Source of the DNA: Bacteroidota bacterium
Lineage (GTDB): Bacteria > Bacteroidota > Bacteroidia > AKYH767-A > 2013-40CM-41-45
DNA: 44,448 bases
Reading direction: 5' to 3'
NCBI GenBank assembly: GCA_016708785.1
Contig: JADJFC010000013.1
Span: forward strand, 1 to 44,448
Numbering within the stretch: position 1 is the first letter of the stretch; each line of letters opens with the position of its first letter. Below the pieces are notes generated by a model that worked only from the letters and a program-made list of their open reading frames with translations, was not told the DNA's origin and searched no databases. The position numbers and the translations under genes were made by a program. Of this stretch, positions 8,066 through 19,469 are shown piece after piece.

Positions 8066-11000
8066 TTACTCAATCTTAATTATTTTAAAAGTTGTATTTA
8101 ATTCATTTGAACTATTCAAAAAATAAACTCCTGCTGGACCGTCTAAATTCATTTCTATTATTTTGTTTTGCATGGACATTGTTCTAAATACTATACGTCC
8201 CGTAATATCTTTTACAACAATATCAAAATTCTGTATACTATTTTCGTTTAACTTAAGATAAACTATACCATTCGTTGGATTTGGGAAAATACTGATACCA
8301 AGTGCATCTGAAGTTAGGTTTTTATTGATCCCAACAGTGGTAAGTGGATAACAATTCGATGTATCTATACACTCATTCTCAGTTATAACTAAAGCATAAT
8401 TTCCATTTGTGCTCGCTACAAATATCGGAGTTGTGTCGCCACTAATTATATTGCCTGAGCAATACATCCATTGATAGTTGTTCGCACTGCTTGCTAGAGA
8501 AATAAGGGTATCAGAACCTAACTGCGTGATTATATTGTTGACCTTGGTGATAATAATATCATAGCTATTCGAACTTCCAACAGTGTAAGGATAACTACCA
8601 ATGACTCTAATCCTGTATTGAGTGCCAGAAGAGGTATTAACTGAATGGCTGCTGCTATAATACCGAACTTGCTGATGCAATTGAACCGATATTCACAGGT
8701 GATGCAAAACTTCCATTAGAATCACTGAGCTGCGCTGTAAATATATTGAGAGAATCAAAAGGGCCTGTTGCTGTGAAGGAGAAACTTAATGAATCTCCAG
8801 CGCAATAATTCGTAGAAACACTATCTGTAGAAATAACAGGGACCTCAATAAAAGCTGAATGAAAGGGAGTGATTCCATCGGGGGATTCAAGATCCCGTAT
8901 TTTATTATATCCATTTGTAATAGGATTGAAGTCGAAGATTACTCCATTTCCATATATGCCACCGTAAGTGGTCATTCCATACAACAATCCGTTGCTACCC
9001 TGGGAAAGGGATCCACTTGGACCTCCTCCATTAGTACCATCAAAGTCGATTTGTGTACTATAGATATTACCTGTAGGGTTAAAGCTGAAAAGAACACCTC
9101 TTCCATTGGAACCCCCGCCACTTGACATCCCATAGAGTAATCCATTGTCTGCCTGAAAGAGAGATCCATATGGATAAGCTCCATTAGTATTGCCAAAGTC
9201 AAATAGCTTACTATATACATTTCCAGCAGTGTTGAAACTGAAAAGGACCCCTGTATTGTTTAGGCCTCCATCTTCGGCAATTCCATATAGTAATCCATTA
9301 TTTGCCTGAATGAGATTACCTCTTGGAATTGCGCCATTTATTATATCAAACTCAAATAGTTTTGAGTAAACATTTCCCACAGGATTAAAACTGAAAATTA
9401 CTCCTTGATTATTTATTCCTCCCCCAAGTGTCATTCCATAAAGTAATCCATTGCTGGCTTGTAAAAGAGAACCTGCCGGAAACTGCCCTTTATTTATTCC
9501 ATCAAAATCCAGCAGAACAGAATAGATATTCCCCACCGGGTTGAAACTGAAGAGCACTCCTTTATTATAGATCCCTCCAATGGTCAATCCGTATAATAAT
9601 CCATTTCCAGATTGGATGAGAGACCCGCTTGGACGTGATCCGTTAGATCCGTCAAAATCAAGTAACTTATAATAATCACCGGTAACATGATCAAAACTGA
9701 ACATAACTCCTACATCCTGCGTTCCGCCCCAAAGAGTCATTCCATAAAGCAAGCCATTCCTAGCTTGCATAAGCGAGCCATAGGGTTTAGAACCCACTGA
9801 AGATGCATTAAAATCTAAAAGTTTAGAATAAGCATTACTATCGGGATTAAAATTGAAGATAACACCATAACTATAAATCCCTCCACTGGCTATTCCATAT
9901 AACAATCCATTACTTGTTTGAATAAGAGTTCCTCTTGGAGAATTTCCATTAGTTCCATCAAAGTCAAAGAGCAAACTAAAAACATTTCCATTAGTGTTAA
10001 AACTGTAAATCATCCTTGATTATTTAATCCACCGGAAGTGTTGTTCGTATAGTAGTGAATCACTTGCCTGGGAAAGTGAGCCCGTTGGAACTGAACCATT
10101 GATTCCATCGAAGTCAAGAATCTTAGTATAAATATTTCCTGCGGTGTTGAAACTAAAAAGAACACCTTCTCCATATACACCTCCAGATCTCGTCGTGCCA
10201 TAAAGCAGTCCATTGCCTGCATCGATAAGAGATGCAAATGGGTTAGCTCCGTTAGTCCCATCGAAATCAAATAATTTAATAAAATTATTTGATGCGGGAT
10301 TGAAGCTGAAAAGAACACCTGCGCCATTGACACCTCCCGAAGGAGTCAACCCATAAAGCAATCCATTGCCTGCCTGCAGAAGAGATCCATAAGGATTGGC
10401 ACCATTAATTGCATCTAAGTCTATTAGTTTAGTATAGACATTTCCCACTGGGTTGAAGTTAAATAGAACTCCAACATTATTTATCCCACCATCCTTGTCA
10501 ATCCATAAATAATCCATTGCTTGCTTGCATAAAGCGAACCTTGAGGAAAAGATCCATCAACTGAATCTAAATCAAGTAATTTATTAAAGACATTTCCTAT
10601 GGATTGAAGTTGAATATCACGCCACAATTATTAATTCCGCCCTCTGTGGTCATTCCATAGAGCAAGCCATTGTTTGATTGAATAAGAGTTCCTGTAGGGT
10701 AAGAGCCATTAATACTATCAAAATCAAATTGTACATTATAAATATTTCCGATGGGATTGAAACTAAAAGTACACCTTTATCATTTATCCCTCCGCTACTA
10801 CCAAAACCATAAAGTAATCCATTGCTTGCATTAAAAGAGCACCGCTTGGATACGCACCTGAGTTTTCAACTGTAAAGGTTTTCATAATAATTACTTCCTG
10901 TTAAATCCATACTAAAAATAGTTCCGGCTCTATCTTGACCCCTTCCGAAGTCATTGACCAGAGTTTTGCTTGAGCGTTGGTAAAGGGTGGGATTAAGATC

Positions 11001-11074
11001 ATGAACAAAATCAAAAGTGAACTATAAAAAACTGACTTTTGAAATTTGTTGTTGCAAATTAAAATAGGTCTCAT
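8066..11074 (-). pseudogene. T9SS-exported GloVer-repeat protein, about 1,000 residues, multiple frameshifts
   Basis: The start is the ATG at 11074, giving a signal peptide (MRPILICNNKFQKSVFYSSL ... PPFTNAQA). About 13 copies of a 51-residue unit follow, with the pattern GVLFSFNPxGNxYSKLxDFD, GTNGxxPxGSLIQAxNGLLY and GMTxxGG. This matches the GloVer (Gloeo/Verruco) repeat family, TIGR03803. An Ig-like segment follows (NYCAGDSLSFSFTATGPFDS), with a second shift near 8670, and then a T9SS type A tail (ISIFPNPTNGIVYLKLNENS ... GVYFLNSSNELNTTFKIIKI). Units between 8985 and 9903 keep exact 153-base spacing and are read without a break. Upstream, spacing drops to 151-152 and the frame breaks at about 10018, 10510, 10600, 10770, 10840 and 10960. 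The repeats probably form a beta-propeller. Confidence 0.7.
8880..10870 (-). repeat. Tandem array of 13 units of 153 bp inside the GloVer gene
   Basis: A landmark near (T/C)AATCCATTG on the plus strand recurs at 8985, 9138, 9291, 9444, 9597, 9750, 9903, 10206, 10359, 10510, 10663 and 10815, with one degraded unit near 10055. Seven successive positions differ by exactly 153. The units differ in sequence, so this is an old protein repeat and not a recent DNA duplication. Confidence 0.75.
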
Positions 11075-11355
11075 AATATATGATCGATAAAAATATTTAG
11101 TTAGTTATATGCTGAATCTAGAAATATCCCGATATTTGGAGGATAGGTCAGGTCATGTATGAATTGAAAATCTGCATTGGTGAATTTTTAAAAGCTAAAA
11201 TAATATCAGAAGATATACTGCTCTAATAAATTTTACGTCTAATCAGTTTCGCAACACCACAATTCATTTGGCCATGTTCTAGATTTACATTTTTGATCGC
11301 TTTTATAAGCTATAGTTGTAATTAATATTGTCTTTTTGGTTAAAAGAAGTTTTTT

Positions 11356-12906
11356 TTAATGCCCATCAATAATAAGTTTTTGCATGTAATATTTTGTTCC
11401 GGTAGTAATTTTTACAAAATAAATGCCTTTTGAACTTGGGTTGAATTTGATTTCTTTTTGTGACTCATTATTAATGTTAAGTTCAAAGATACATTTCCAA
11501 AACATTATAGATTTCAACGGTTCCATGCATAATTTTGATTTCAAAAGCTATGTTAAACACTCCTACAGATGGATTCGGAAAAACTGTAATGAATCTGTCC
11601 GGCATAGTCGTATTAATTCCAGTTGAGGAACATAATGTATTAATAATCGGCGAGATTATACTATCAGAAGTAGCAAAAGAATTAACACTTATTCCTGAGG
11701 TAATTGTGGGATTAATAGTATTCGAAATAAACGATATTGGATTGCTGGTTGAACTTCCTGAGTTTTCAAAGCACCCAGTTATTCCACTACTATCTGTTTT
11801 GATTAAGTATGTTTTATCACTTCCGTTACCACTTGTTGTATCTGACATTCCAATTATAATAAATCCGCCATCATTCGTTGGTTCAATACCATACCCATAA
11901 TCAAAATTTTGGCCACCCGTATATCCATAATTGTTTTTCCAAATCACATTGCCAAAAGAATCAATTTTAAGAAGATAAACATCACTACCACTTGAACCCG
12001 CACCTCCGCCTATAATATAGTTTCCGTCAAAAGTTTCCTCGAATAGTCATCTTATTACCTTCTACATTACTATAGCTATTGCCCCACAATACACTTCCAC
12101 TGTTATCTATTTTGAAAATATAGCAAGAAGAAAGTTGATCGCCACCTGCAACAATATACCCGCCATCGGTAGTTGGTTGGATAGAGTAGCCATATTCATC
12201 AGATGCTGTACCATATGTTTTGTACCAAGAAATACTGCCACTACTACCTGTTTTCAACACAAGAATATCATTCCCACCCTCCCCCTCACTTCCTGTGGAG
12301 CCAATAAATATAAATCCTCCTTCAGATGTTTGTAAAGAGTAATTTACTTCATCATTACTGTTTCCAAAAATATTTTTACTCCAAATCATACCGCCATTAG
12401 AATCAAATTTAATTAAATTGACATCGTCAATACTTGCCGAAACCGAACCAATTAGAAGGCCCTGAAACAACGTATCCACTATCTAAAATTTGTGTAACAT
12501 TATAGTGCATGTCACCTCCGGCATAAGTCCCAAAACGTTGTGAAAATGTCTGATTACCTAAACTATCCATTTTAAGAATGTAACCCAGGGAAATGTATTT
12601 GTAATTTGTCCACTAATAATGTAACCCCGTCAAATGTTTGTTTAATAGAACTGACTGAAGCATAACTATTATTGCCTCCATGTAAGTCTTTGCCCATTGC
12701 AAATTTCCAATTGAATCTATTTTTGATACATAAATTTTAGCATCAAAAATTCCATATTCTCCTGCAATAATATCCTCCTCGGTAGTTTGCTGAATTGCAC
12801 GACCTTTAAGATCATTATTGGTTTCAAATGTCTTTTGAAATGTGACTTGTGATTTGGCAGGTTTAAAACTTAGTAAAATCATTAATATAAATATTGTACT
12901 TTTCAT
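11356..12906 (-). pseudogene. T9SS-exported beta-propeller-like protein (frameshifted)
   Basis: It starts at 12906 with a signal peptide (MKSTIFILMILLSFKPAKSQ). Repeats of about 50 residues follow, with the pattern DGGYIVxGxxxxxxxDxxxxKxDxxGxxxWxKxxG, for example TTDGGYIVAGGDQLSSCYIF and NDGGFIIIGMSDTTSGNGSD. These are the short propeller-blade repeats common in Bacteroidota T9SS cargo, as in the proteins at 19470 and 38671. The tail reads RFITVFPNPSVGVFNIAFEI and, after a shift near 11500, KGIYFVKITTGTKYYMQKLI, a type A sorting domain. Breaks lie near 12650, 12550, 12480, 12040 and 11500. The corrected length is about 515 residues. No enzymatic motif is visible. Confidence 0.6.
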
Positions 12907-13209
12907 TTGACATACTATTTTAGTTTTTGCTTACTCTATGCAGTTTTCAGCGTCCCTATCTTCATTGTTCATTATTTCTTTTGTTATTATAAAATAATGC
13001 ACTAGCCTTTTAATTTTTAAAATGCACAAACGCATTTATGAAAGTTTGTTCTTTTGTTCTGGACATCGATTAGAATTGGATTCAGTTAGTATCTTCATAG
13101 ATAGTATTAGAATAATTTTTATAGTAAGGATAAGCAAGATAATCTAAACTAGTGCTGGAAACTATTGATTCGTCATGTGCTTTTTATTGAGAAAATAAAA
13201 ATTTGACAA
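12907..13209. other. Intergenic stretch, nothing recognised
   Basis: AT-rich sequence between two minus-strand T9SS cargo genes. I see no open frame with protein-like composition, no RNA gene and no clear hairpin. Confidence 0.5.
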
Positions 13210-16200
13210 TTATTCCTTTATGAATTTGTTAAAATATATTTTTTGCCCGTCACTTGCTGAAATTAAATAAACACCTGATGAAATTCCGCTGATGTTAATT
13301 TCTTGTATAAGAAATTCATTTATGTTTTCTACATTATTAACTAATACTTCCTTGCCAAACAAATCCTTAACGGTAATTATTGCGTTTTGCCCGAATCTCT
13401 TTTGCAATTAAAATTATTTTTTCAGAGGCAGGATTGGGAAATACGGCTAAATTGATTCATAAATTGTGAATCATGATTATTGCTGTTGGTTGAGGTTTCA
13501 TGAATGTTTGTTGTGAGCCACGGCTCACCTTGATAACTGTAAATCTCCATTAATTTTGAAATACTTTGATACATGTAGTTTAAAGTGGTATGACCAGTAT
13601 CGTTGGCAAAAATAAAATTTGATGGTCGGATCGATGCAATATTCGTATCTGAAGAATTAATTGAAAGACCATCTGCTTGTGAAATATCTCTATCAATCCC
13701 ATCTGAAAATGGCCAGTAATTCTTGTCATTCTACTATCACTCTTAGATATGTAATGAATAGGAGGATAAAATGTCATGCTATCGAATGTAGCCAAAGTGT
13801 TTTTATATTAATGTTACAGTATCAAATGACATATTACTCGAAGAGTCTACTCCGATTATTTCTATGAGGAGCTTCCCAAAAGCATCAGTTGGTATTGAGT
13901 AAATGAAGCTGTTTGTGGAATAATTTGAAATTTGTGTAGAATCAGATATTCTTTTGTTGCCTACATACAACGCGAGAAATTTAGTAGTGTTATCCCCAAC
14001 GGTATTGATAGAAATTGTCGATCCCGCAGCGAAAGTTGATCCACTCATAGGATTAATTATTTCCACTGAATAAGTTTGATTTTGTCCATTGGTTCGAAAG
14101 TAAGTTTTGGGCAGGAACACTCAATGTAGTTGGAGTAAATCCATTTACATCGAAAAAGATGATGTCGGGGGGCTATCAATCAAATCAGAGTACTTTGCCG
14201 ATTATTTGAAGGTTACTTGGAGAATTTAAGTGACACTGATTCGAATATGTTTGCGTTTGGCTAATATTACCTTCTTGAGAAGATACTGGAACAATGAGAT
14301 CTGCTGACTCTCCTGCATATAAATTATCCAATATAATTGCTTATTTCCGAAGGAAATTAAATTATTCCAAGCTAATGGTGTAATCATGGAATTGATGAGA
14401 GTTTGACAATTCTGATAGTCTGATAGAGATACATCTTCAGTCGCAATTGCATAGGATGGGAATAAGATTTAAATTTAAATTCGAAGAACTATTCAACAAG
14501 GTAAAATCACTGCTATTTGTTCTTAAATTTTCAATTGCATCAGGACAGCCGGTTCTGTGGAAATGGCGTCATAGTCGATTCTTGTTGCAGGACACAAGCC
14601 ATAATTCCAATACCATAACATGTCTGCACCTTGTGTTCCAGCGTGGGGAGTATTCAAAGTAATAAATTTCTGAATGTCATCTCTGTAAATATTGCCGTAT
14701 AAATTTTCAAAATAAGATCTTGTTAATATACCACCCATGCTATGTGCTACGACAATAACTTTTCCTGCGGAATAATTTTCATCTCTCGCATTAAATAGAA
14801 TAGAATTAATCCCATTTGGTACTCTTTGAGAATTGTAGCCAAAACTAAAATCGTTAGACTCTTCATAATCATTCTAAAGAGTAAAGGAGAATTATCGAAT
14901 GATCCCCAAGTATGAGGATAAGCATTTGAATTGCTTAAATAATCTTCCATATCTTTGAAGCTGTTTAAATTACCCCATAAACCATGAACCATTAATACTG
15001 GTGCTCTATAAATATTTATTGGGTAAGAAAGAAGTGTAATTGTAGGATTATTTTGGTTGTATACTTCAATTATTTTAGAATCAAACATTGTTGACGGACC
15101 ACATACCCCGGATGTGTATAGCTAACCTTGCCATAATATTAGATGAATTGTAGTCACTTAAGAAATTTCCATCTTCAAGTGAATTAGAAAAGCCAGCAAT
15201 CCTGAATTTGATATTATTCATATCAACAGTAGGGTCATCGCATGTGACTTGAATTTTGTAGCTTTTGATCCATCTGCAAATTTTTGTCGGAGTTAGAGGA
15301 CTAGTAATTGAGTTGCCTTGACCTATTAATTTTCCCAGTTTAACTCTTCATTATTTTCAACTTTTGTAAAGAAGCCAACCAATAAACGGCAGCAGGAATA
15401 AACGAATAAAGTTTGGGGAGATGATGTTGAGGCAGAAGGACAAGTGTTTGAAACAATACATCGATATTGGCAACCATTCAGTCCAGTTGTATTAGAAACT
15501 GTAAGTGTGGGAATTACTAACTCCAGCAGTCCAGTTGGTATTTCCTGAATTGAAAAGATTAGTCCATACTCCTCCAATAAGTAATTGTTGCCTATTGGTA
15601 TGAAGGAAACTACCTGACACATTTACAATAAATTGAGCTGAAGTTGGCGATGTGACTGATTGATTACCTGAATTTGATAAGATTGAAATTGAAACACAGC
15701 TAGAACTGACAGACAATGTTTGAGGGGTGGATGTACTTGAAGAAGGACATAAATTTGATATAACACATCTATACTGGTAATTATTTTGACTAACGTTGGT
15801 ATTGCTCACAGATAGTGTAGACGAATTTACTCCACTTTGTCCATGATAAATTACCTCCAGGGATTAAATTAGTCCAAGAACCTCCCGGGATTAATAATTG
15901 CCATTGATATGTTGGCGAAGTGCCAGTAGTCGTTATTGTAATTGAGCTACAGTCGGTAACAACGGATTGACCTCCTGAATTTGAAATAATTGAAATTGGG
16001 ATACAACCAGTCCCAACTGTTAATAAGGCACTTTGACTTGTATCAGAAGAAGGTAAATTGTTGTAAACTATACATCTGTATTGATATCCATTATATCCAC
16101 TTGTGTTAATAATAGTTAATACTGATGAATTTCCATTGTCTATTATAGAACACTCCAATATTTGCTAAAATTGACCATGGTCCTCCTGGTATTAACCCCT

Positions 16201-18064
16201 CCCAGATATATGATGGAGAGTTTCCTATAACATCGATTGAAAAGATTGCGAGACGTTGGAGCTGGCACTGATTGATCATTTAGATTATTAATTACGGCAA
16301 TAGAATCGGAAATACAATGGGTCTACGCCAAATACCTTGTTCGCTAATCCCTGCAAACAATTTCGAATCCACAACACATAAAGATAATACAGAGCTATCG
16401 ATAATCCATCTAACGTCCACGTACTCAAATCATTTGACATGAATAATCCATTAATTGTCGCTGCGAATATACTGCTGCCCTTAAAGGCAAGCTCATTTAT
16501 ATCTAATGTTGATAAACCTGAATTCACTGAAGTCCAAGTATTCCCAGAATCAGCTGATAAGAAAACTCCATTTCCGTTTCCTGCTAAAATATTATTACCC
16601 GTAATAATTATAGATTTAAAAGAAAGAATAGAACTATTTTTAAAGTCCAAGTAACTCCACTATCTTGAGAGCTATAAAACCTGATGCAGTTCCAGCATAA
16701 ATACAAGAGCCACTTACTGCCAACTTATAAACATATAAATTTGTTGGGAGTCCATTACCAATTAGGCTCACGAAATACCGTTGTTGTTGGTGACAAATAA
16801 TCCGGCTAGACGTTCCTGTAAAAATATTACTACCACATTTGGCGATTGAATACACATATAAATTTGTTAATCCGATGTTGGAAGATGTCCATGAATCTCC
16901 ATCGTCAGAAGAAATATATACCCCTCCGTAATTCTTGCCTGCAAAAATAATTGAATCATAAGAAATCAAACAACTTACATTGTGGGCGTATAAGGAGGAA
17001 TTTTTATCCTGCCAAGAATAACCATTATCTGCAGAAAGAAAAATCCCCATAATATAGTCCTGAAATTATTTTTCCGCTAGTTGTTGGTAGAATAGTTTGA
17101 ACTCTGCTTTTAAAATTCCATTGTTTTTATACCCATGTACTACCATTATCATTTGAATATATAAGACTTCTTACATAGCTCCCAGCAATTATTTTTTGTT
17201 CCATTAGTGGCCAAGCACCAAATAGATGGAGAATTAATATTATTAGAAATACGTCCATGAATTACCATTATTTATAGAAGAAAAAAGACCGTTTGAAGCT
17301 CCAGCGTAAATTTTACTCCCATTCGATATTAATGAGGTTACTGAATAACCATTCATATTTGGTAATCCATTATTTGAAGATGACCAAACGCTTCCATTGT
17401 TTGATGAATGAAATATTCCACCATAGAGAGTTCCAGCAATAATTCCGAACCAATTGAAATTATTGAGAAAACGTCCAAATTTGTTAATCCATTATTTACC
17501 TGAATCCAAGAAATTCCAGTGTCGTTTGAAAGAAATATACCGTTTCCAAAACTTCCAACATATATTGAACTACCAGTAGCTTCAAGAGAAGTAATATTAA
17601 TATTAGCACTACCAATATTTACAAGTGTCCACGAACTTCCATTATCTATTGAAGTAAAAGATCATTTGTTGTTCCTGCAAAAATGCTGACCCAGATGCAA
17701 TTAAAGATTGTACAGTTAAATCGGTTAATCCATTATTTATAGCATTCCAAGAATTACCATTGTCAAGTGATAAAATACCCCGCCACCATAAGTGCCTCAT
17801 GAAAATTGAAGGCCATTTATTTCAATACAACTTATGTTAAGATTCGTCAAGCCATTATTAACTGGTGTCCATGTATTAGCGTCGTCACTAGAAAAAAAAA
17901 TTCCACCTCCACTTGAACCAGCAAAAATAAAATTGCCGCTAAATTCAATGGCAGAAATATCCCCTCCCATTGGGCCTTGCTCTTAAGCTATAATAATGTG
18001 CAGATGAAGAATTAATGTTGAATAAACTAAATAGAAAGAATAAAAACGTGATAGATTTTTTCAT
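13210..18064 (-). pseudogene. T9SS-exported chimera: BNR propeller, three Ig-like domains, lipase (many frameshifts)
   Basis: The start at 18064 gives the signal peptide MKKSITFLFFLFSLFNINSS. About ten BNR-like units follow to 16320 (FLSADSGNTWTSVNSGLS), closing with LFAGISEQGIWRRPI, the usual end of such propellers. Three Ig-like domains then end in similar phrases: YQYRCIVYNN, YQYRCVISNLCPSSSTS and CQYRCIVSNTCPSASTS. Next comes an alpha/beta-hydrolase: oxyanion loop VLMVHGLWGN near 14980, nucleophile elbow VVAHSMGGIL near 14740, likely Asp in ADLIVPVSSQ near 14300, and likely His in NQCHLNSPSN near 14230. Order and spacing suit a PGAP1-like lipase or esterase. An Ig-like segment (VEIINPMSGSTFAAGSTI) and a T9SS tail (GVYLISASDGQKIYFNKFIK) finish it. 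It needs more than 20 small repairs, but composition is protein-like throughout and no other start interrupts it. Confidence 0.6.
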
Positions 18065-18373
18065 TTGTTTTAAAATTAGTATGAAATAAAAATATAATAT
18101 CCTTGTTAAATATCCTAATTTCTAGATATAGAATAAATGACTTAATATTTTGAATATTTTTGAAGGGAAATAAATATGGCAAACTAATTTACCAACTTCA
18201 TATTAAAAATAACTCAACCACAGACACCACCGTTTAGCGAATCACCCAAAACCCTCTTAGCGAAACGTCAGCGAAACATCTTTGTGTCCTAACGGCTCCT
18301 AACGTCTCCTAATGAAAACAAAAAAGCCTCATTCTTGCGAAATGAGGCTTAATGTCTTCTAATGAATTGAAAT
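18065..18373. other. Intergenic stretch upstream of the lipase chimera
   Basis: It probably holds the promoter of the minus-strand chimera. It also holds a short degenerate repeat of CTCCTAACG / CTCCTAATG near 18288-18315 and the tRNA terminator at 18320-18351. No gene is seen. Confidence 0.5.
18320..18351 (-). terminator. Rho-independent terminator after tRNA-Cys
   Basis: On the minus strand AGCCTCATT and AATGAGGCT form a 9-bp stem around TCGCAAG, followed by a run of T. It sits 23 bases after the tRNA-Cys 3' end. A 24-base near-copy lies at 6085-6108. Confidence 0.7.
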
Positions 18374-18481
18374 TGGAGGTCCCGAGCGGATTTGAACCGC
18401 TGTACAAAGTTTTGCAGACTTCTGCCTAACCACTCGGCCACAGTTTTGCAGACTTCTGCCTAACCACTCGGCCACAGGACC
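18374..18481 (-). tRNA. tRNA-Cys (GCA) with a 34-bp internal tandem duplication
   Basis: Acceptor strands GGTCCTG and CGGGACC pair, followed by the discriminator T (normal for Cys) and an encoded CCA. The anticodon loop reads CTGCAAA, so the anticodon is GCA. The T arm (CAGCGGTTCAAATCCGCT) is intact. A 34-base block holding the D arm and most of the anticodon arm is present twice in tandem and identical (18408-18441 and 18442-18475). Removing one copy leaves 74 bases, the normal length for this tRNA. As written the gene is 108 bases and would give a transcript with two D arms and two anticodon arms. It is either a real lesion or an assembly or replication slip. No other tRNA gene is seen in the window. 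Confidence 0.8.
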
Positions 18482-18621
18482 ATTTTTTCGGAGTGCAATA
18501 ATAGTAAAAAAAGAGATTATTATACCCTTACAAACGGTTTATTGTTGCTTGAATTCTAGTAAAATCAATGGCTTAAAGGAAAATGGTCGAAAGACTTTCA
18601 TTAGCAGTCATATATAATGCA

Positions 18622-18930
18622 CTACTTCTCGCCACTTTTTCCGGGCTTCTTGTCTTTTTTGCGGATCACATACTTTTCGATGTCTTCCATGGTCATTGAA
18701 AAGGTTGTCTTAATTAGTGTATGTGGCTCGACTTCCAAAAATCCGGAAAGCTTCAATAATGTCAATAAAGTGATGTTTTTGCCCTGTTCTATCCTCAGCA
18801 TATTCGACTTGTCTGTCCCAATGTCTTCGCCCAATTGCTCCAAAGTAAGGCCCTTTTTTACCCGATAGGCCTTAATATTCTTGCCTATTGCCTCTAAAAA
18901 GGCTTTTTCAGGGTATTTCGAAAGTGACAT
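18622..18930 (-). CDS. XRE-family HTH transcriptional regulator
   Basis: A 102-residue intact protein. Residues 15-72 form a Cro/C1-type helix-turn-helix: NIKAYRVKKGLTLEQLGEDI, then GTDKSNMLRIEQGKN, with the recognition helix at the second part. The short basic tail (RKKDKKPGKSGEK) may add DNA contacts. There is no ligand or enzyme domain. It stands alone between the tRNA-Cys and a long non-coding stretch, so its target cannot be read from context. Small solitary XRE proteins of this size often come with mobile or toxin-antitoxin modules, but no partner is seen. Confidence 0.8.
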   Translation of the reverse strand: MSLSKYPEKAFLEAIGKNIKAYRVKKGLTLEQLGEDIGTDKSNMLRIEQGKNITLLTLLKLSGFLEVEPHTLIKTTFSMTMEDIEKYVIRKKDKKPGKSGEK

Positions 18931-19469
18931 CCTAACAAAAATGCCACTGTTGGGAGGATTTAAGTTGTGTTATAAGTCAACTCATTCGCCTCAAGATCGT
19001 ATTTGGGTGAAGTTGAGCGAGATAAGTTCCTTGGATGTGGTTTGTTTAATGTTCGATAACGCTTAACGCACCTAGGCAGGACGTTAAACTTTCATTTTTT
19101 ATGCCCACAGAGTCAACATTTAACTTTAAACCTTAAACAATGAACCCTATCCACATTAGCAATTAAAAATACTTTCATTTTATTAAACAGAATTCAATTC
19201 TATAAATGCACTATTAGCTTTTTGCAATTTTCATTGGTGAATGGATTTTCATATGTAGTGGATCGCTTTATCTGTACTGTCAATTTTCTATTCTCACATT
19301 CACTGTGAAAACATCAATTTTTTTATCATAAAACAAATGAACAAAAAACACTTTGTTTCTTACACCTCTATGATTAACTCGACCATTTGCTACTTACCAC
19401 TTACCAATCACTACTTACCATTTACCACTTTAAATTGATATCCCGTGACGTCGAAACTACTTTGACCTC
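18931..19469. other. Long intergenic stretch with a short TTACCA repeat
   Basis: 540 bases between diverging genes, so it should hold promoters for both the XRE regulator (minus) and the T9SS gene (plus). Near 19390-19432 the hexamer TTACCA or TTACCAC recurs four times at spacings of about 7-15 bases. No gene or RNA was recognised. Confidence 0.45.

Noticed and set aside
8880..10870. Regular spacing of about 150 bp, considered as a CRISPR array
   Set aside because: The units code for a protein repeat on the minus strand, have no short identical repeats with unique spacers, and the period of 153 equals 51 codons.
18231..18315. TCCTAACG-type short repeat as a regulatory array
   Set aside because: The copies are few and degenerate and no promoter or binding-site pattern could be assigned.
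18408..18475. Insert in the tRNA gene as an intron
   Set aside because: The extra 34 bases are an exact copy of the neighbouring D and anticodon arms. They are too short for a group I intron and contain no intron core.
19390..19432. TTACCA short repeat as operator or iteron origin
   Set aside because: Only four imperfect copies with uneven spacing in AT-rich DNA; no replication gene is nearby.
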